This document shows positions 63,246 through 64,000 of a stretch of 64,000 nt of DNA, piece by piece. The position numbers and the translations under genes are program-made. The number at the start of each line of letters is the position of its first letter. Position 1 is the first letter of the stretch. The DNA comes from Enoplolaimus lenunculus (taxonomy: Eukaryota; Nematoda; Enoplea; Enoplida; Thoracostomopsidae). The stretch lies in NCBI GenBank assembly GCA_030248215.1, contig JASANG010001493.1:1-64000 (forward strand). The letters run 5' to 3'. The notes under the pieces are model-generated. The model saw only the letters and a program-made list of their open reading frames with translations. It was not told the origin of the DNA and did no database searches.

Positions 63246-64000
63246 CTGAAATAAAGCAGTATCTGAAGCTTAAATTAGCCGTGTGAGCTAGAAGTAAAAC
63301 TGATAGCTAAGAAGATATTTTGCTGAGGCATAAAGAAAGGACCAGAGCCGCCACCCTACAACCCGATTTGCGGACCCCCCAAAAGATTGCCCTAACCGGT
63401 TAAAACAAAAGCAGCCGCAGTATTGAAATACGTCTGGCTTCTCGCTCGCGAGTTTTTGACACTATTCTACTTTTTTTGTGATTTTATAAATGGTTTGGAT
63501 ACTACATAGGCTTTACAATATTAACCCGTTCTCACATTGAGTTGCCTATAGGCAACTGAGCGCAGTCTGTATACGTTAAATAATATATATCGCACCGTGT
63601 TTAACAATTGCAACACGTATACATAGTACTAAATCACCACAAGACGTGACAGCCCCCTCGGACTCAAGCGTCAAGCTCCTATAGCTGAGTGGTGATGGTA
63701 TACGCCTCCCACTCCAGGCACTGGAGTTCCAATCCTAGCATAAAAGTAGGTCTCAGGGGAAATAGAAAATATTCGTGTGAGAAAGGGTTAACCACGCGGT
63801 TGTAACAAAAATTTTCTCGCTCGCTACACTTGCTGGCTTACAATTGTACTCCAGATATTATAACTCTACATGAAACGAACGCCCAGAACGGTAATAAAGC
63901 GTGTTTCGTAAAATGACTCTATTATAGTTCCTCCGGAAAACGATCAGGTCCTGTTCTATACATGGGCCGAAAAACCAATTCAACTTTGAATTTTGAAGAA
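63246..64000. other. Right edge: repeats, no exon recognised
   Basis: Holds a repeat shared with 39650-39820 (CCTAACCGGTTAAAACAAAA, CGTCTGGCTTCT), a piggyBac-like tRNA-cored MITE (63531-63791) and the right end of a telomere-repeat element (about 63905-63970). The upstream exon of the modular gene was not found here. Confidence 0.55.
63531..63791 (+). mobile_element. piggyBac-like MITE with tRNA-like core, inverted copy
   Basis: Ends TTAACCCGTTCTCACAT and GTGTGAGAAAGGGTTAA. On the plus strand TAGCTGAGTGG and GGAGTTCCAATCC give the A and B boxes, so this copy faces the opposite way to 12483. Confidence 0.85.

Overview
The window looks like a piece of a nematode chromosome. Three things point that way: the hexamer TTAGGC (the nematode telomere unit) recurs throughout in short interstitial arrays; introns end in TTTCAG-type acceptors; and the protein families are nematode-typical (a 12-cysteine CPG4-like secreted protein and a long string of lustrin/EB-like six-cysteine modules). 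Introns are long and packed with repeats, unlike the compact Caenorhabditis genome. I cannot name the species. No retroviral, LTR, Polinton or LINE coding sequence was recognised; nearly all mobile DNA is short and non-autonomous.

Three protein genes can be assembled from splice sites and matching intron phases. (1) 6442-14878, plus strand: six exons, 259 residues, signal peptide plus a CPG4-like domain interrupted by a run of 27 asparagines. (2) 19728-63245, minus strand: at least 19 exons over 43.5 kb encoding a secreted-type modular protein with 14 six-cysteine modules, normally one per exon, Thr/Pro linkers and a large Tyr/Pro/Ala repeat exon. Every internal exon is a multiple of three bases and bounded by phase-1 introns. 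Its 5' end lies beyond the window or was not found. (3) 32565-42352, plus strand: eight exons, 642 residues, a 12-segment MFS transporter of the organic cation/anion (SLC22-like) type, nested antisense inside one 11.8-kb intron of gene 2.

Layout: 1-6441 repeat-rich flank; 6442-14878 CPG4-like gene; 14879-19727 repeat-filled intergenic region between convergent genes; 19728-32127 3' half of the modular gene; 32128-43914 its giant intron holding the transporter gene; 43915-63245 5' part of the modular gene; 63246-64000 flank or further intron.

The most striking non-genic feature is a family of short elements with terminal inverted repeats starting GGCC(A/C)ATGT, internal (TTAGGC)n arrays and 8-bp target-site duplications. 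Seven copies have perfect 8/8 duplications and six more have 7/8, so telomeric sequence appears to have been spread here by a cut-and-paste DNA-transposon mechanism. A second unusual family has piggyBac-like ends (TTAA-CCCTTTCTCACAT) around a tRNA-like core with A and B boxes. About 20 copies of a CACTGTAAATT family and several hAT-like, palindromic and GC-rich small elements fill the rest. Nested insertions give a relative order of activity.
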